Positions 1 through 9,224 are shown, counted from the stretch's first letter. The stretch: 26,825 nt of DNA from Trileptium ribeirensis (GCA_030248225.1 JASANE010005250.1:1-26825), one strand, 5' to 3'. Numbers and translations: made by a program. The notes: generated by a model not told the origin, from the letters alone.

Positions 1-820
1 GGCCATGAGTCATCACCCCACTTCCCCCACCACTGTGTGGGGGGGGGGGGGGTAAAACCAGCCTTTTCTATCTACTTCTGGCTTAAATAATAGCGGACCG
101 TATGAATAAAGAGGCAGATGGTTGTTTTAATGTAGGACTTAAATTAGAAAATTCTAACATTACAGACATCTTTGGATTAAATTATCGTACTCATCTGAGA
201 TAATTTTACGGTATTTTGGTTAGCGTACTTCTTTATTTGACATTTTCTGAAGTGTCTAGACTTGTGCTATGTATGCAGTGAGATCAACGGAATTAGTTTA
301 TTGAACTCGATTTATTTTAAATGTCTTCTTCGGTAATTTCAACATATTTAGAATAAACTTTGCTCCAGACAAGATGATGTTGGAGAACAATAAGTTTCAA
401 TCTACAATCGTAACGTAAAATTTCCACTTCGACCTAAATCTGCAGGTGCATATTTCTTTGGGTCGAGCCGCCGTTAGTTTACGGTAGGGCGTAGAAAATC
501 AAAAACAACAAAATTTTTTGATTGGACCTAGGATTTGGAGTTGCAAAATTAAGACCAACTAGACGTTTGAATTTAATTGAGGATAATGGAAACTACGAAA
601 AAGAAAAGAACAAATTTTCGAGGTCGGGCGTACCGCCCTCTGAATACGAACCAAGGTCGACTTCGACAGCACGGAGTTCGGTAGATTCTCCTGACCGTCT
701 CAATTTCTTGATTTCGTATGTTTGTACGCGGTTTTGCTTGTTTTTATCTTCACATAGATTCGCTCGACTGGTGGCTGGATTACCTGCGTTCAAGTAATGA
801 CGTCGGGAGAGGACAGTTTC
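1..820. other. Unique left flank, no gene identified
   Basis: The first 60 bases are GC-rich and include a homopolymer run of 14 G (about 39-52), a site where assembly errors are likely. The rest is AT-rich until about 460. From about 460 to 800 base composition is more even, and a plus-strand frame of 91 codons is open (522-797), overlapped by an 89-codon frame on the other strand. I recognise no domain in either frame. This flank does not continue into the sequence left of copy B of the long repeat (20681-21500), so the long repeat starts at or near 821. Confidence 0.6.
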
Positions 821-1169
821 ATTTTCTCTTAGGGTGGGATAGGCGTAGACGGATGATAGCAAGTAAGCATAAATGGACCCATAAAATTTTTGTACCCACA
901 GTCGCTAGTTCCACAGTTCTCATTAGCCGATGTTCTGTTCGCTTTTGGCCAACCTACCCTCATTCCCGGATCGCTGCATATCGTCTTCTCTAGAATCTAA
1001 ATCGCTGGGTCGAGTTACGATTTGTGTGCTTTTAAAGAGACAATAGTTGCGGAAGTCCTTTTGATTCCCCGTGGTCCTAGGTACAACTTATGCATCATTT
1101 TACAATATGATGCGTTCGCATGGTCCTAATTATGTCGCGCGTTCAAATGGGCTAGCTACTATGTCACGC

Positions 1170-1251
1170 ACACAGTCCAGCTCGACTATTAAAATTTTGA
1201 ATAGCCTAGCTAGGCTACGCATTTGTCATCGAGTGTCGAGCCGGACTGTGT
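1170..1251. other. Inverted repeat with internal palindrome, copy A
   Basis: The arm ACACAGTCCAGCTCGA (1170-1185) pairs with TCGAGCCGGACTGTGT (1236-1251) at 15 of 16 positions. The 50-bp loop contains the perfect 16-bp palindrome TAGCCTAGCTAGGCTA (1202-1217). The single mismatch is a stable G-U pair when the minus strand is read as RNA. The same structure is present in copy B at 21848-21929, although the surrounding few hundred bases carry many substitutions. It might be a cruciform, a protein-binding site or an RNA hairpin; no function is shown. Confidence 0.7.
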
Positions 1252-1489
1252 TTTTGTCACGAGACGTTCAGCTGAGCCCTATTGCTTAAGCCAGAGACTA
1301 TTTAGTCCGCGAACATTACGTTTTACTATACGTATCTAAATAATGCCCCAAAAGCGGCATACAGCTTAAAACATTAATTGAAAATATTGAAACAAATATA
1401 TAACTTAGAATTAGTGTGAAAATACTATAGAACAAAATGCTATTACACTAAGCACAATGCTAAATAAAATTTCTCAATTGACAGTTCAG

Positions 1490-1640
1490 CCGGACGCTCC
1501 GTTCGTCACTCAGACCCTAGCTAAGCTCCATGTTTGTCACATTAAGACTAGCTAAGCTATAAAAATGTCCCATAGTAGTCCAGCTAAGCTATAGTTCACC
1601 CGAACTAGTTGACTTGGACGCGTGACATAGTTTGGCCCTG
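1490..1640. repeat. Degenerate AGCTAAGCT motif cluster
   Basis: The motif CTAGCTAAGCT or CAGCTAAGCTAT appears three times within about 100 bp, alternating with GTCAC or GTCCA words. The same vocabulary (GCTAGCT, GTCAC, CAGTCC) occurs in the stem at 1150-1260, and CACTAAGCAC occurs near 1447 and again near 6243. This suggests old, decayed internal repetition in the long repeat. There is no clear period. Confidence 0.4.
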
Positions 1641-2124
1641 GCGCACGCATCTTATCGTAAATGATGCATTAAATCACTTCAGTGGAATACAATAGATGCA
1701 CGTTCTACATGACTTATTGGGCTGAGTTAGGCTTGGAGAATTTTTCCATGAGGCGACCGCGGTTAAAATTTTCCCTAAAGTGAATGGCCAATTCAATCAA
1801 ATGTAGGCGTTGTTTTTCATGTTCACTGTTTGCCGGCTTGTTTAAAACTATGTAATTTATTAGAAAGATCGGCGCTCATGTCGCTCTTGAGGTCGGACGG
1901 ACTTGAGCCATAGGAAGGAGCACGCGTGCCCAAACGGGCCCTGCCGTGTCTACGGGTTGCGTAAAAATTTATTACAGTTGTGTTGAGTTGAGTAAATTTG
2001 GGGAAACTAGAAGAATAAATTTCTAGGATGTGGATTATTTGAGTTTTAGGAAGAGTATTGATCGAGGAAGAGTGTGCTTATGTTGTTCATTTAATTTGTG
2101 CTTGGGTTGGCTTTCTTTTTACAG

Positions 2125-2172
2125 TCTACTTCGTTTATAATTTTCATGCTCTTGTATGCTATATATTCATGG
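2125..2172 (+). other. Possible 16-codon micro-exon, copy A (speculative)
   Basis: A pyrimidine-rich tract ending CTTTCTTTTTACAG (to 2124) is a good 3' splice site. Exactly 48 bases later, ATGG followed by GTATGT (from 2173) matches a 5' splice consensus. Read in phase 0 the 48 bases encode STSFIIFMLLYAIYSW, which is hydrophobic. The exon and both splice signals are unchanged in copy B (22820-22867). Splice-like signals are frequent by chance and no partner exon was found, so this is only a candidate. Confidence 0.15.
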
Positions 2173-3004
2173 GTATGTATAGATACAACACATAATGTGA
2201 CGTTCTGTTGGTCATGGTCGTAGTAACTCATAGATCTAGACCTGACAAGATCGGGCACGCAAGCATATGTGTAACTAATGGGTTTTCCTTAAAATTATTA
2301 GCTTGAAAGACGCAGACCGATTGACAAAATTTTAGCGCCAAAGCCCTATTCACAACAGATGGGTTTAAGCAGTATGTGAAGGCTTGAGGTTGCATAGTGG
2401 TATGTGAAGCACCGGAAGATTTGTTACTAAAACAAAAATGTGCATATGATGCGACGGGATGTCGCGATTGCAAGTGGTCCCATGGTCCGCCTTTGTTACT
2501 AGACAGCTTCTTGACAGAATTAACAAATAAGGTCACCACCGCCATTCCTTAGCGATTCAATTCCTGTCTATGGTACGAACCGTACCTCGGAAGCCGGACC
2601 AGAGAACAGTTATACAACATTAAGTTTACCCAGGTTCTGGTGAATGTCGGCCCATGGATCAGCACTCTAGTAGGCAATTTTAGCGTAGTTTCGACATAAA
2701 CCAATGCCACTAAAGAGCCGATAATGGTGAAAATTGTGGTCTGAACATTCGGATTCCTGAATAAGGGAACAAAAATACATTGCCAAATGGGCGTTCCACC
2801 AAGTGAAAATTTACCCGATCGGAGGAAAACTTTGGCCGCAGATCCAGCGGGAGCAAAACCCCGGTTTTCTCTTAGCACCTTGATCGCTGAGTTTAGGGTA
2901 ATTTTTGTTTTATTGGCACCGCATTTAGGCTTTCGGTGGACATTCATAGTTTCAGATTCGAGTCATTGATATAGATTGCTTGGATTTATTCACATTTCTC
3001 CCTC

Positions 3005-3190
3005 TCTGCTCACTGAATGTCAGTCATTGGCACGATGACTGACTCGCTCGCGCTCGCTTAGATAACAGCAACACTCGTGAAATATCAAAAATACGAGCGC
3101 TCGTGCAAAGCGCGTCGCAGTGGAAGCGTAGAGTACAGCGCAACAACATAACAACGCAAAACGCAACACAACAACAGCAACGACAAGAAA
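3005..3190 (+). promoter_or_regulatory. Promoter/leader-like segment, copy A
   Basis: A CT-rich tract (CCTCTCTGCTCACT) is followed by TCAGTC (3020-3025), which matches the arthropod initiator consensus TCAKTY. The next 165 bases are rich in CAACA and CAACG words (3130-3190), as arthropod 5' leaders often are, and end in GAAAATGG, a fair start context. No TATA box is seen at the expected distance and no downstream promoter element matches. Copy B has the same block at 23699-23884 with one substitution. Function is inferred from composition only. Confidence 0.22.
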
Positions 3191-3259
3191 ATGGAAAAGA
3201 CTAGGAAAAAGACGAGCGGCACAGAGCAAAATTTAGGGCTCAAGACAGATGTTCATTGA
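3191..3259 (+). CDS. Short ORF of 22 codons after the leader-like block, copy A
   Basis: ATG at 3191 has an A at -3 and a G at +4, a good animal start context. The frame encodes a basic peptide beginning MEKTRKKTSGTEQN and ends at TGA 3257-3259. The sequence is identical in copy B (23885-23953). It matches no family I know. It may be chance, an upstream ORF, or the 5' part of a first exon. No conserved protein motif supports it. Confidence 0.15.
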   Translation: MEKTRKKTSGTEQNLGLKTDVH

Positions 3260-3327
3260 AGAGATAGGATAGGAAGTTACGTAGACGAGACATGATAGGC
3301 AGTTACGTAGAAGAGATAGGATACGAG
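3260..3327. repeat. 26-bp tandem repeat, about 2.6 units
   Basis: Units of the form GAGATAGGATAGGAAGTTAC plus GTAGAC follow one another with a 26-bp period, starting GAGATAGGATAGG, GAGACATGATAGG and GAGATAGGATACG. The array directly follows the short ORF and is kept in copy B at about 23954-24021. Confidence 0.75.
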
Positions 3328-3521
3328 TAAGGACCAAAAGCGGTGAGGCGGATTAAGGGTGATTCAGCGAGTTGGAACCAGCGAGCCGGTCGTTGTCAAC
3401 TTTTAGAGGAATACACATAAATAGGATTGTAAAAATTCTGTAGCAATTTCGGCGCGTCCCGTGCCCCGTACGTGAATGCTGAAGGCCCCCAGAGCGTGAA
3501 CTATAGTTAAACTGTAGGCAG

Positions 3522-3776
3522 TTACGATATCTCGTCAAATCTTTTAGGATAACAAAATCGGTTGGCCAGGAGATCGCCGAAACTTGCATAAATTCTCTCC
3601 CCACCAAAATTGGTCGTCGATACTTTTAATTGGGGGCGACCTCTTAGAATTCTCGAAATCGCGCCCCCAAGAACCATAGCATAGTTTGGAGGATAATCTG
3701 CCAGTAAAATAAATTTCACAGACTTACGACACTGATTCGCTACTTTTCGAGATGGCTGTTTCACTGTGATCATTAA
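3522..3776 (-). other. Candidate minus-strand exon of unknown protein, copy A
   Basis: The minus strand carries an open frame whose start lies at a strong 3' splice site. The upstream bases read CTAAC (branch-point-like), then a pyrimidine-rich stretch, then CAG, with the exon starting at 3776 in phase 0. The frame then reads LMITVKQPSRKVANQ and includes ILLADYPPNYAMVLGG, ending at a stop at 3522-3524 (84 codons before the stop). Compared with copy B (24215-24469) I count 8 base changes, of which 5 are silent and 3 alter residues (I/T, N/D, E/D). Neutral drift would give mostly altering changes. No domain is recognised. A GTAAGT near the start of the frame could also act as a donor. The case is suggestive, not proven. 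Confidence 0.25.
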
Positions 3777-3999
3777 CTGAATGGAGAACACAAGAGTTAG
3801 GTACTAAAGAGACCAGGACCCGAGTAGGTTCTGCCCCTCACCCCCAGGCGCCAGAATGATGGGTTATGCTTCTCGGGCTAAAGTAAGAACCGGGTGGGAC
3901 ACGAATAGCGACGCAACGCCAACGTAGGACAATTTCAAAGTCACTCCAAAGAACTAGGTTCGGAGAGAAATTAAAAGTTCTCAGTCGAGCAACTCACTC

Positions 4000-5171
4000 A
4001 ATGGTATCACTCGCGCGATGGGAAATGGCGATAGAGTGTAATACCAAATGGACATGACGAAAAAATGGACAGGTTTCAGAGGACGGGGCGGTACCACGCC
4101 GACGATTTTATCTGATCGGCTAATACAACCGGCTTGAGGAATTCACAATGTTCTTGAAGCGTAAGAAAACCATTCTTCTCACTATTTGCGTAGTATTGTT
4201 TCCACCGCTGTGCGATGCTGATGATCATTCTATCAAATAGTGGTTTTTAAGGGAAATTGAAATACCTGTATATGTTAAACTGGAAACGACCCACCCCGAT
4301 CAAAGTATTGTTCTATAGTCGCCCGGCGCGAATACTAACTAATTCCTATATCTCATGCATAGTCAGCCGTTTGAACCATAGTTGGTGAAATTTAGTATAG
4401 AACCCGTCCCTACGCCGGGACAGTAGAAAACTGTATTAGGAGTAACATGCGGAATCTGCAGGATTAGGAACGTATACCTGACTAATTTGCCCATTCGTAA
4501 ACACGTTTTGAGTTGTATCCCCTTTAATGTCCTCTCACAGGAATCTACTTGTACCATAGCTGAATCAATAATAATAACCATGCATTGTTTGATATTACAT
4601 TTGATTTAACGTCAATAACCATGTATAGCTTTTATAACACGTTTGATTTTATGCCTATAGCCATGTGTCAATTTGTACCATACTCGATTTAATACTCGAG
4701 CATTGGGTCGTATCGTGACTGAATTAGTGGCGTAAACATAACGCATTCGTTCATCATGTCTCAATTCAGTCGCGCATTGTGAACGTGGCGTCCTCATTAT
4801 AATCTGCCCTAAGCCGCTAGTACCCTACAGTACCTACTTATCTCTGGAGTTCTTTTCTCGTCTGTTTTCTTGAACAGTGGTAGGTCCGCACATTACAGGG
4901 GAGAACTTCGAAGCACGCCGAGTATCATCCCTCGACCCCTAGCTGAGCAAACAATCGCTAAAATTGGGCGTCGTGGGACTGTTTGTTTCTTGGTCCGACA
5001 TTTTACGAATCGTACCCGCTCACGTCGTCCCTCCACTCTTTTTTGGACGCTAATGGAAAAGAGTAAAGGTAGCTGTGTTAACCATACAAGTTGCAACTCG
5101 CATTGGTACATAATACTCCTGATGCCTTCGTTTAACCTGTATAATAGATAACTTGAATAAAACTTGGAAAA
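4000..5171. other. Part of copy A with no supported gene
   Basis: Open frames of 60-93 codons exist on both strands here. The 93-codon plus frame at 4870-5151 differs from its copy B partner at 9 residues, which argues against protein-level selection. The interval 4580-4680 has three spaced copies of AACCATG(C/T) followed by a TTTGAT(A/T)TTA-like tail, a loose repetition with a period near 48 bp. Confidence 0.4.
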
Positions 5172-5357
5172 TCAACCATTGTGTTCCGTGTTGTTCATCC
5201 TAGCAGCGTCATATGTTTCTTTCGATTTGCCCATTGGCGCTAGCCAATCGTGCGCGCCGCGGCCTGTGAACGAGAATGTCCCAGGTTCTGACGCGTAGGG
5301 TTCGCCATCAATGTTGATATAATTATCGACAGAGTGCGAGAGGAGTCCACCAAACAT
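5172..5357 (-). other. Minus-strand ORF identical in both repeat copies, 61 codons
   Basis: The frame encodes a hydrophilic 61-residue sequence that includes DNYINIDGEPYASEPGTFSF and then GRGAHDWLAPMGKSKETYD. It is 100% identical at DNA level to 25962-26147. The composition looks protein-like, but the identity extends beyond the frame into 5358-5500, so it may reflect local conversion or recency rather than selection. A stop codon lies directly before the ATG. I recognise no family. Confidence 0.15.
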
Positions 5358-6100
5358 TCAACAGAAATCACTCAAGAAAATGACACACACAAATCATGGT
5401 TAAAATTTACTAGGCGAAATATACTGCTCAGAAAAAATAATTGAGGTTAATAAACTACCCACTAGAGCGTCCAACATAAAAAATTTTGGGACTGTCGGAA
5501 CCCTGTGCGGGCCACTTTGGCTAAACATAATTACCGGAATTGAAATCATAGTTGATCTAGCTGAAGACAAAAAATCCATAAATATCATTCCTACTCTTTA
5601 ATAAAGTCGAATCAAACAACTTTCAAGTGAGCTAAGAATAGGGAACATCGGTTAAGCATTATGACCTGTGAGCAGGTGTCGGTGCCAACCACTTACTGTG
5701 GAACCTCAGTAATCATATCAAGATACTAGACACGTGCGCAACCAATCGGGCATGGTCCGAACACACCTCGTAAAGCGCACCTGCAAGCTCCATAGTTTCT
5801 TGTGTCTGACCAAGAAAAGCGTCAAAATAGAAAAATTATGGTCCACCCTTGAAGTTATGATAGCCGGGGTCGTATGGGCATGGTGTTAGGAAGTTGCGCC
5901 ATGCAGCTGCGTACGTTATTACATAAATGTATGTGAAATAAATACGTAAATATCGCTATTTTGAAAATTTCTGTTTAAGTGAGTTTTATAAGCCAACCTA
6001 GTAGCTGTGTAAAACACACTCTTTAATACGTAAAAATTTTGGTATTGCAACTGGAAGGATGTTTTACGAATATATGACCATAAATATCACCAATTTACAT

Positions 6101-6488
6101 TTTTTCGCGATTTTTCATTGTCGTCATATATTTGTGGCTTTAAGAAGCTATTCCGGCCCTTGTGACAATTTATCCGCCTCGCTGTGCTATTAGCTACTGC
6201 TAGCTAATATATTTGTAGATTCTGAACCGGCCCAAATAATATCACACTAAGCACTCGCGGCTAGCTAAAAATTGCTTTAGAGCCGCGGCAGATTGTGATT
6301 TTTTTGCGATTTTTCATTGCCGTTAGATATTTCTGGCTTTTAAAGCCAATTCCGACCCCTGGGACAATTTATCAGCCTCGCTGTGCTATTAGCTAAATAT
6401 ATTTGTAGGATCTAGCGCGACCCAAAAAATGTCACACTGGCTGATCGTGGATAGCCAAGCATGGGTTTAGAACCGCGGCAGACTGTGA
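6101..6488. repeat. Tandem duplication of about 195 bp, two units
   Basis: Unit 1 (6101-6298) and unit 2 (6299-6488) both start TTTTTCGCGATTTTTCATTG or close to it. Both carry TCGCTGTGCTATTAGCTA and end GAACCGCGGCAGACTGTGA or nearly so. The units are clearly diverged, so this is old. It starts about 60 bp beyond the last base that can be compared with copy B, so it may belong to the right part of the long repeat or to the flank. Confidence 0.85.
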
Positions 6489-7622
6489 CAAAATCCGGCC
6501 GTGCTGCATACATCTTAAGGTAAATTATGCATTACATTATGTGGCAAATAATCGTATCAAGTATATTAACGATGTGAATGCTACATAGATATTATAGGGC
6601 ATTTAAGATAACTTGAGTGTACTTAGGCTTTAGTTTGTCCCGTAGTAAAATTTGTATTGGCATTGGCACAGGCTGGCTATCAGTTTTGTCCTGAGCTTAC
6701 AAGGAGATCTCTATATAATGTCCACATAGTTAGGCGGAACAATGTGTTATAAAAATATTGCTTTGTTGCTGAAATGAGTAGTTGATATAAGTACACTGCA
6801 TTACCTATAGTACGAGTCAGAGAAAGAGCCTAGTTTCGGGGTCAATTCTTGTCACATCTCTGGTTGGGTTACGGTATGCGGCTCGGTCTATTTCAAAAGT
6901 CTAACGCACTCTATTCGTACTAATAGCAGTTCATCAAGCCAGATAAGCATGCAATATTGGTAGAATAGTGGTGGGAGTGGAACGTATATGTCCTGCAATA
7001 TGGAAACAGGATTTACAGACCTGGAGAGATTTATGTTTTCTTTTCGCATCCGTTTATATACAGGTACACCCAAAGTGTTGTGTTTCATAGGCAAACAACA
7101 GCAAGACACCTCCTTGTGGCTTACATGTCATTTGACGTTTTACTTTTATCCAGGGCGGTGGTTGATGGTTAAGACTACATATAACGCAATTTTAATTCGT
7201 CTGTAAAGTCGCGGCTTGCTATCTTGTGGCATCCGTTTGATATATATTCAGCTGTTTTTCAAGATCGTTCTTTCACAGCTTCGCTTAATTATTGGTGCTT
7301 GGCTGTTTACGGAGGTGACATGCCACCGCGTCACTGATAGTGACATGTTTCATCTCTGGTGAGAGAGTAAAAACCTATTTGTTGCAATAACTAAAGTTAA
7401 AATGTCAAAATTTTTTCTACTGGTTGTCCGGACAATATTTTGAATTCTGAAATTTTTTCTGAAGCAAACACCTAACAAATTTGAAATGCGTGAGTGAACT
7501 TATGATGACCCCACCAACAATCGTATTTTTGTAGCCGATGTCTATTCGCAAACTTTTGCTACAGAAAAAAATCTGAATTTCGTTCAGTTTTCTGTTAACT
7601 GAAAATTTGTAAAATATAATTG
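6489..7622. other. Unannotated spacer
   Basis: Overlapping frames of 72-73 codons lie on opposite strands at about 6888-7206, with no recognised protein. The stretch 7318-7350 reads GTGACATGCCACCGCGTCACTGATAGTGACATG-like and contains two GTGACATG words in direct orientation. I see no other structure. Confidence 0.4.
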
Positions 7623-7663
7623 CTGATTCACAGAATAATGCACCCATCTACTCGAAAATTTTT

Positions 7664-7838
7664 GTTACATACGACATGTCGTGCGTAGCTGTGTTACATA
7701 CGACATGTTGTATGTAACCCGTGTTACGCACGACATGTCGTATGTAACCAATGTTACATACGACATGCCGTACGTAACCAGTGTTACATAGGACATGTCG
7801 TACGTAACCAGTGTTACATACGACATGTCGTATGTAAC
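7664..7838. repeat. Left array of 30-bp palindromic units (6 units)
   Basis: Copies of ACATGTCG fall at 7673, 7703, 7733, 7763, 7793 and 7823, an exact 30-bp period. The consensus core is the perfect palindrome ACATACGACATGTCGTATGT, flanked by GTT and AAC to give 26 palindromic bases, plus a 4-base spacer (CAGT or CAAT). Several units have point changes, such as ATGTTG or ATGCCG. Apparent open frames across the array are repeat translations, not genes. Confidence 0.95.
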
Positions 7839-7869
7839 ACTGGTACATTGAACATTACGAAATTGAACT

Positions 7870-8013
7870 CCAGTTTTATTTTGGTGCCCCTGTCCAGTTT
7901 GATATTGGTACCCCGGTCCAGTTTGGTATTGGTGCCCCACTTCAGTTTAACATTGCGGCCATCCTCCAGTTTGATATTGGTGGCCTCCACGTTTGACATT
8001 GGTGCACCGCTCC
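7870..8013. repeat. 24-bp tandem array, left arm (about 6 units)
   Basis: Units of the form CCAGTTTGATATTGGTGCCC with a 4-base variable end recur with a 24-25-bp period. The innermost units are the most diverged. The reverse complement of the same unit occurs in the right arm. Confidence 0.85.
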
Positions 8014-8485
8014 ATGAATACATAGCTTGTTTGTTCCAGCTTGAAATATATTTTTCCTGATAGTCCACTGTATAGTCCGTTCAAATACACACAATAACAG
8101 CAGTCAAAGTGATATCAGGTTTGGCTGCGCACAGAAGCGGATCCAGAAGCGAATTTCTTTATATGGATTGGACTCCAGGCTACTCCCTGTTTGTCGCCGT
8201 ATCTGTGGTACACAATGATAATTAGTGTAGCCGGTAGAGTATCTGATAGATCGCCAATAGTTTGGAATTTGGGAGTGATCAAAATAAAACTCTGCCTGTA
8301 CAGCAAGCCTGAAAATTGGTTCATTTGATTGCACTCAATTCATGAAGTAAATTGTCAAGTGCAACATGCACAGTCGTATATTGTTGTTACAATACTGACA
8401 CAAATTGACAAATTCAGAGCACCACTACCAACAACTAGTAACTCCCACGGTAAACCGCAGCACCTGGGGATAGTCAGCGCCCAGT
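8014..8485. other. Foldback interior, no gene identified
   Basis: Two overlapping minus-strand frames of 69 and 76 codons (8104-8334) are open but resemble nothing I know. No transposase motif is visible. Confidence 0.4.
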
Positions 8486-8856
8486 GACTACAGCGAAGCT
8501 CCATATTTAAAACAAGGAAAAACGTTTTTGGCACAGTTGTCTACAGCGAAGGTCTAAATTGAAGACAGAAGAAGATGTTTTTGGCATAGTTGACTACTGC
8601 GAAGCTTCAAATTGAAGACAGACAAATGTTTTTGGCATAGTTGACTACAGCGAAGCTGCAAATTGAAAACAGAGAAAACGTTTTTGGCATAGTTGCCTAC
8701 AGCGAAGCTTCAAATTGATGACAGACAAAAAGGTTTTTGGCAGAGTTGACTACAGCGAAGCTCTAAGTTGAAGGCAGAGAAAACATTTTTGGCATAGTTG
8801 ACTACAGCGAAGCTCCAAATTGAAGACAAATAACAGGTATTTGGCATAGTTGACTA
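8486..8856. repeat. 52-bp tandem array (7 units)
   Basis: Each unit begins GACTACAGCGAAGCTCCAAA, continues TTGAAGACAGAGAAAACG, and ends TTTTTGGCATAGTT. Seven units follow one another with a period of 51-58 bp and several substitutions each, so the array is moderately old. The last unit breaks off at GACTAATAGAG. It lies inside the foldback-like element. Confidence 0.93.
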
Positions 8857-9044
8857 ATAGAGAACACTGCGCTCGCAACGGCAATGCTCTTCGCAAATAA
8901 TGCAAGTTTTCGATCATTTATCACTGCGTCAAACACGGGCGTCGCAAGAGCGGCCCTCACTTTTTTCGGACAGGAGAGATAATCTTAAACAGTGGACACA
9001 AAATAAATGTAAATCTACTCGTACTATATATTTCCTCGGCTTTT

Positions 9045-9224
9045 ACCATACATGCCCGAGGCCCGAAGTTTAATGGGGAGGTAGCCTGGTTCTCGGGGGG
9101 GGGTGGGGCTGGTTCGGCGAATGTGTTCGACACTTGCGGTGCCGTAGGGGTGGGTTGGACCACCTGTTTAGAGTCGGTGCCTCTGGGGGTAAGCCCCTTC
9201 CACCCTTCTATGAGCATGTATGGT
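9045..9224 (+). mobile_element. GC-rich mini-element, island 1, with 13-bp inverted ends
   Basis: This 180-bp GC-rich block stands out from AT-rich flanks. It starts ACCATACATGCCC and ends GAGCATGTATGGT, which are inverted repeats with 12 of 13 matches, flanked by TTT on both sides (a possible short target duplication). Internal words TCGGCGA, GACCACC, GTCGGTGCCTC, GGTAAGCCCC and the terminal TATGAGCATGTATG recur in order in islands 2 and 3. It resembles a MITE. A minus-strand frame through it encodes a proline-rich segment, which I take as a by-product of composition. Confidence 0.5.

Larger units (their letters stand above)
821..6043 (+). repeat. Long direct repeat, copy A (about 5.2 kb)
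   Basis: Reading the two segments side by side shows near-continuous identity between this stretch and 21501-26825, in the same orientation. Differences are scattered single bases and small indels; by eye identity is about 97%, somewhat lower in the first 350 bases and near 5680-5720, higher at 3000-3260 and 5170-5600. The shared sequence begins at TCTCT(T/A)AGGGTGG (about 824 here, 21503 there). The right limit cannot be set because copy B meets the window edge at the base matching 6043. Copy A lacks a 92-bp block found in copy B (24725-24816). No terminal inverted repeats, target duplication or transposase were seen. It could be a mobile element of unknown class or a segmental duplication. 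Confidence 0.93.
7623..8013 (+). repeat. Left terminal inverted repeat of the foldback-like element
   Basis: This arm is the reverse complement of 10760-11269 apart from differences in array copy number. Order inward: an 18-bp outer terminus, a short linker, six palindromic 30-bp units, a linker with TGGTACATTGAACATTACGA, and six units of the 24-bp repeat. Confidence 0.8.

Noticed and set aside
37..55. Poly-G run as a functional G-quadruplex site
   Set aside because: A single homopolymer run near the sequence edge is more likely a sequencing or assembly weak point; no set of separate G-tracts is present.
2549..2947. 132-codon minus-strand frame, the longest in the window, as a gene
   Set aside because: An indel breaks it in copy B, and the remaining differences between copies are mostly residue-altering. 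No known domain is visible.
4870..5151. 93-codon plus-strand frame present in both repeat copies
   Set aside because: Nine residues differ between copies that are otherwise very similar, so there is no sign of protein-level selection.
821..6043. The long repeat as a Helitron, because it begins near TCTCT
   Set aside because: The base before the start is T rather than A, the right end with CTRR and hairpin cannot be seen, and no Rep/helicase frame was found.
7664..7838. CRISPR array
   Set aside because: Units are separated by only 4 bases, so there are no spacers. The units are tandem and the sequence context is eukaryotic.
7648..7940. Open frames with repeating RHVVCNTGY residues across the palindromic arrays
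   Set aside because: They are translations of the 30-bp repeat, and the same occurs at 10958-11203.
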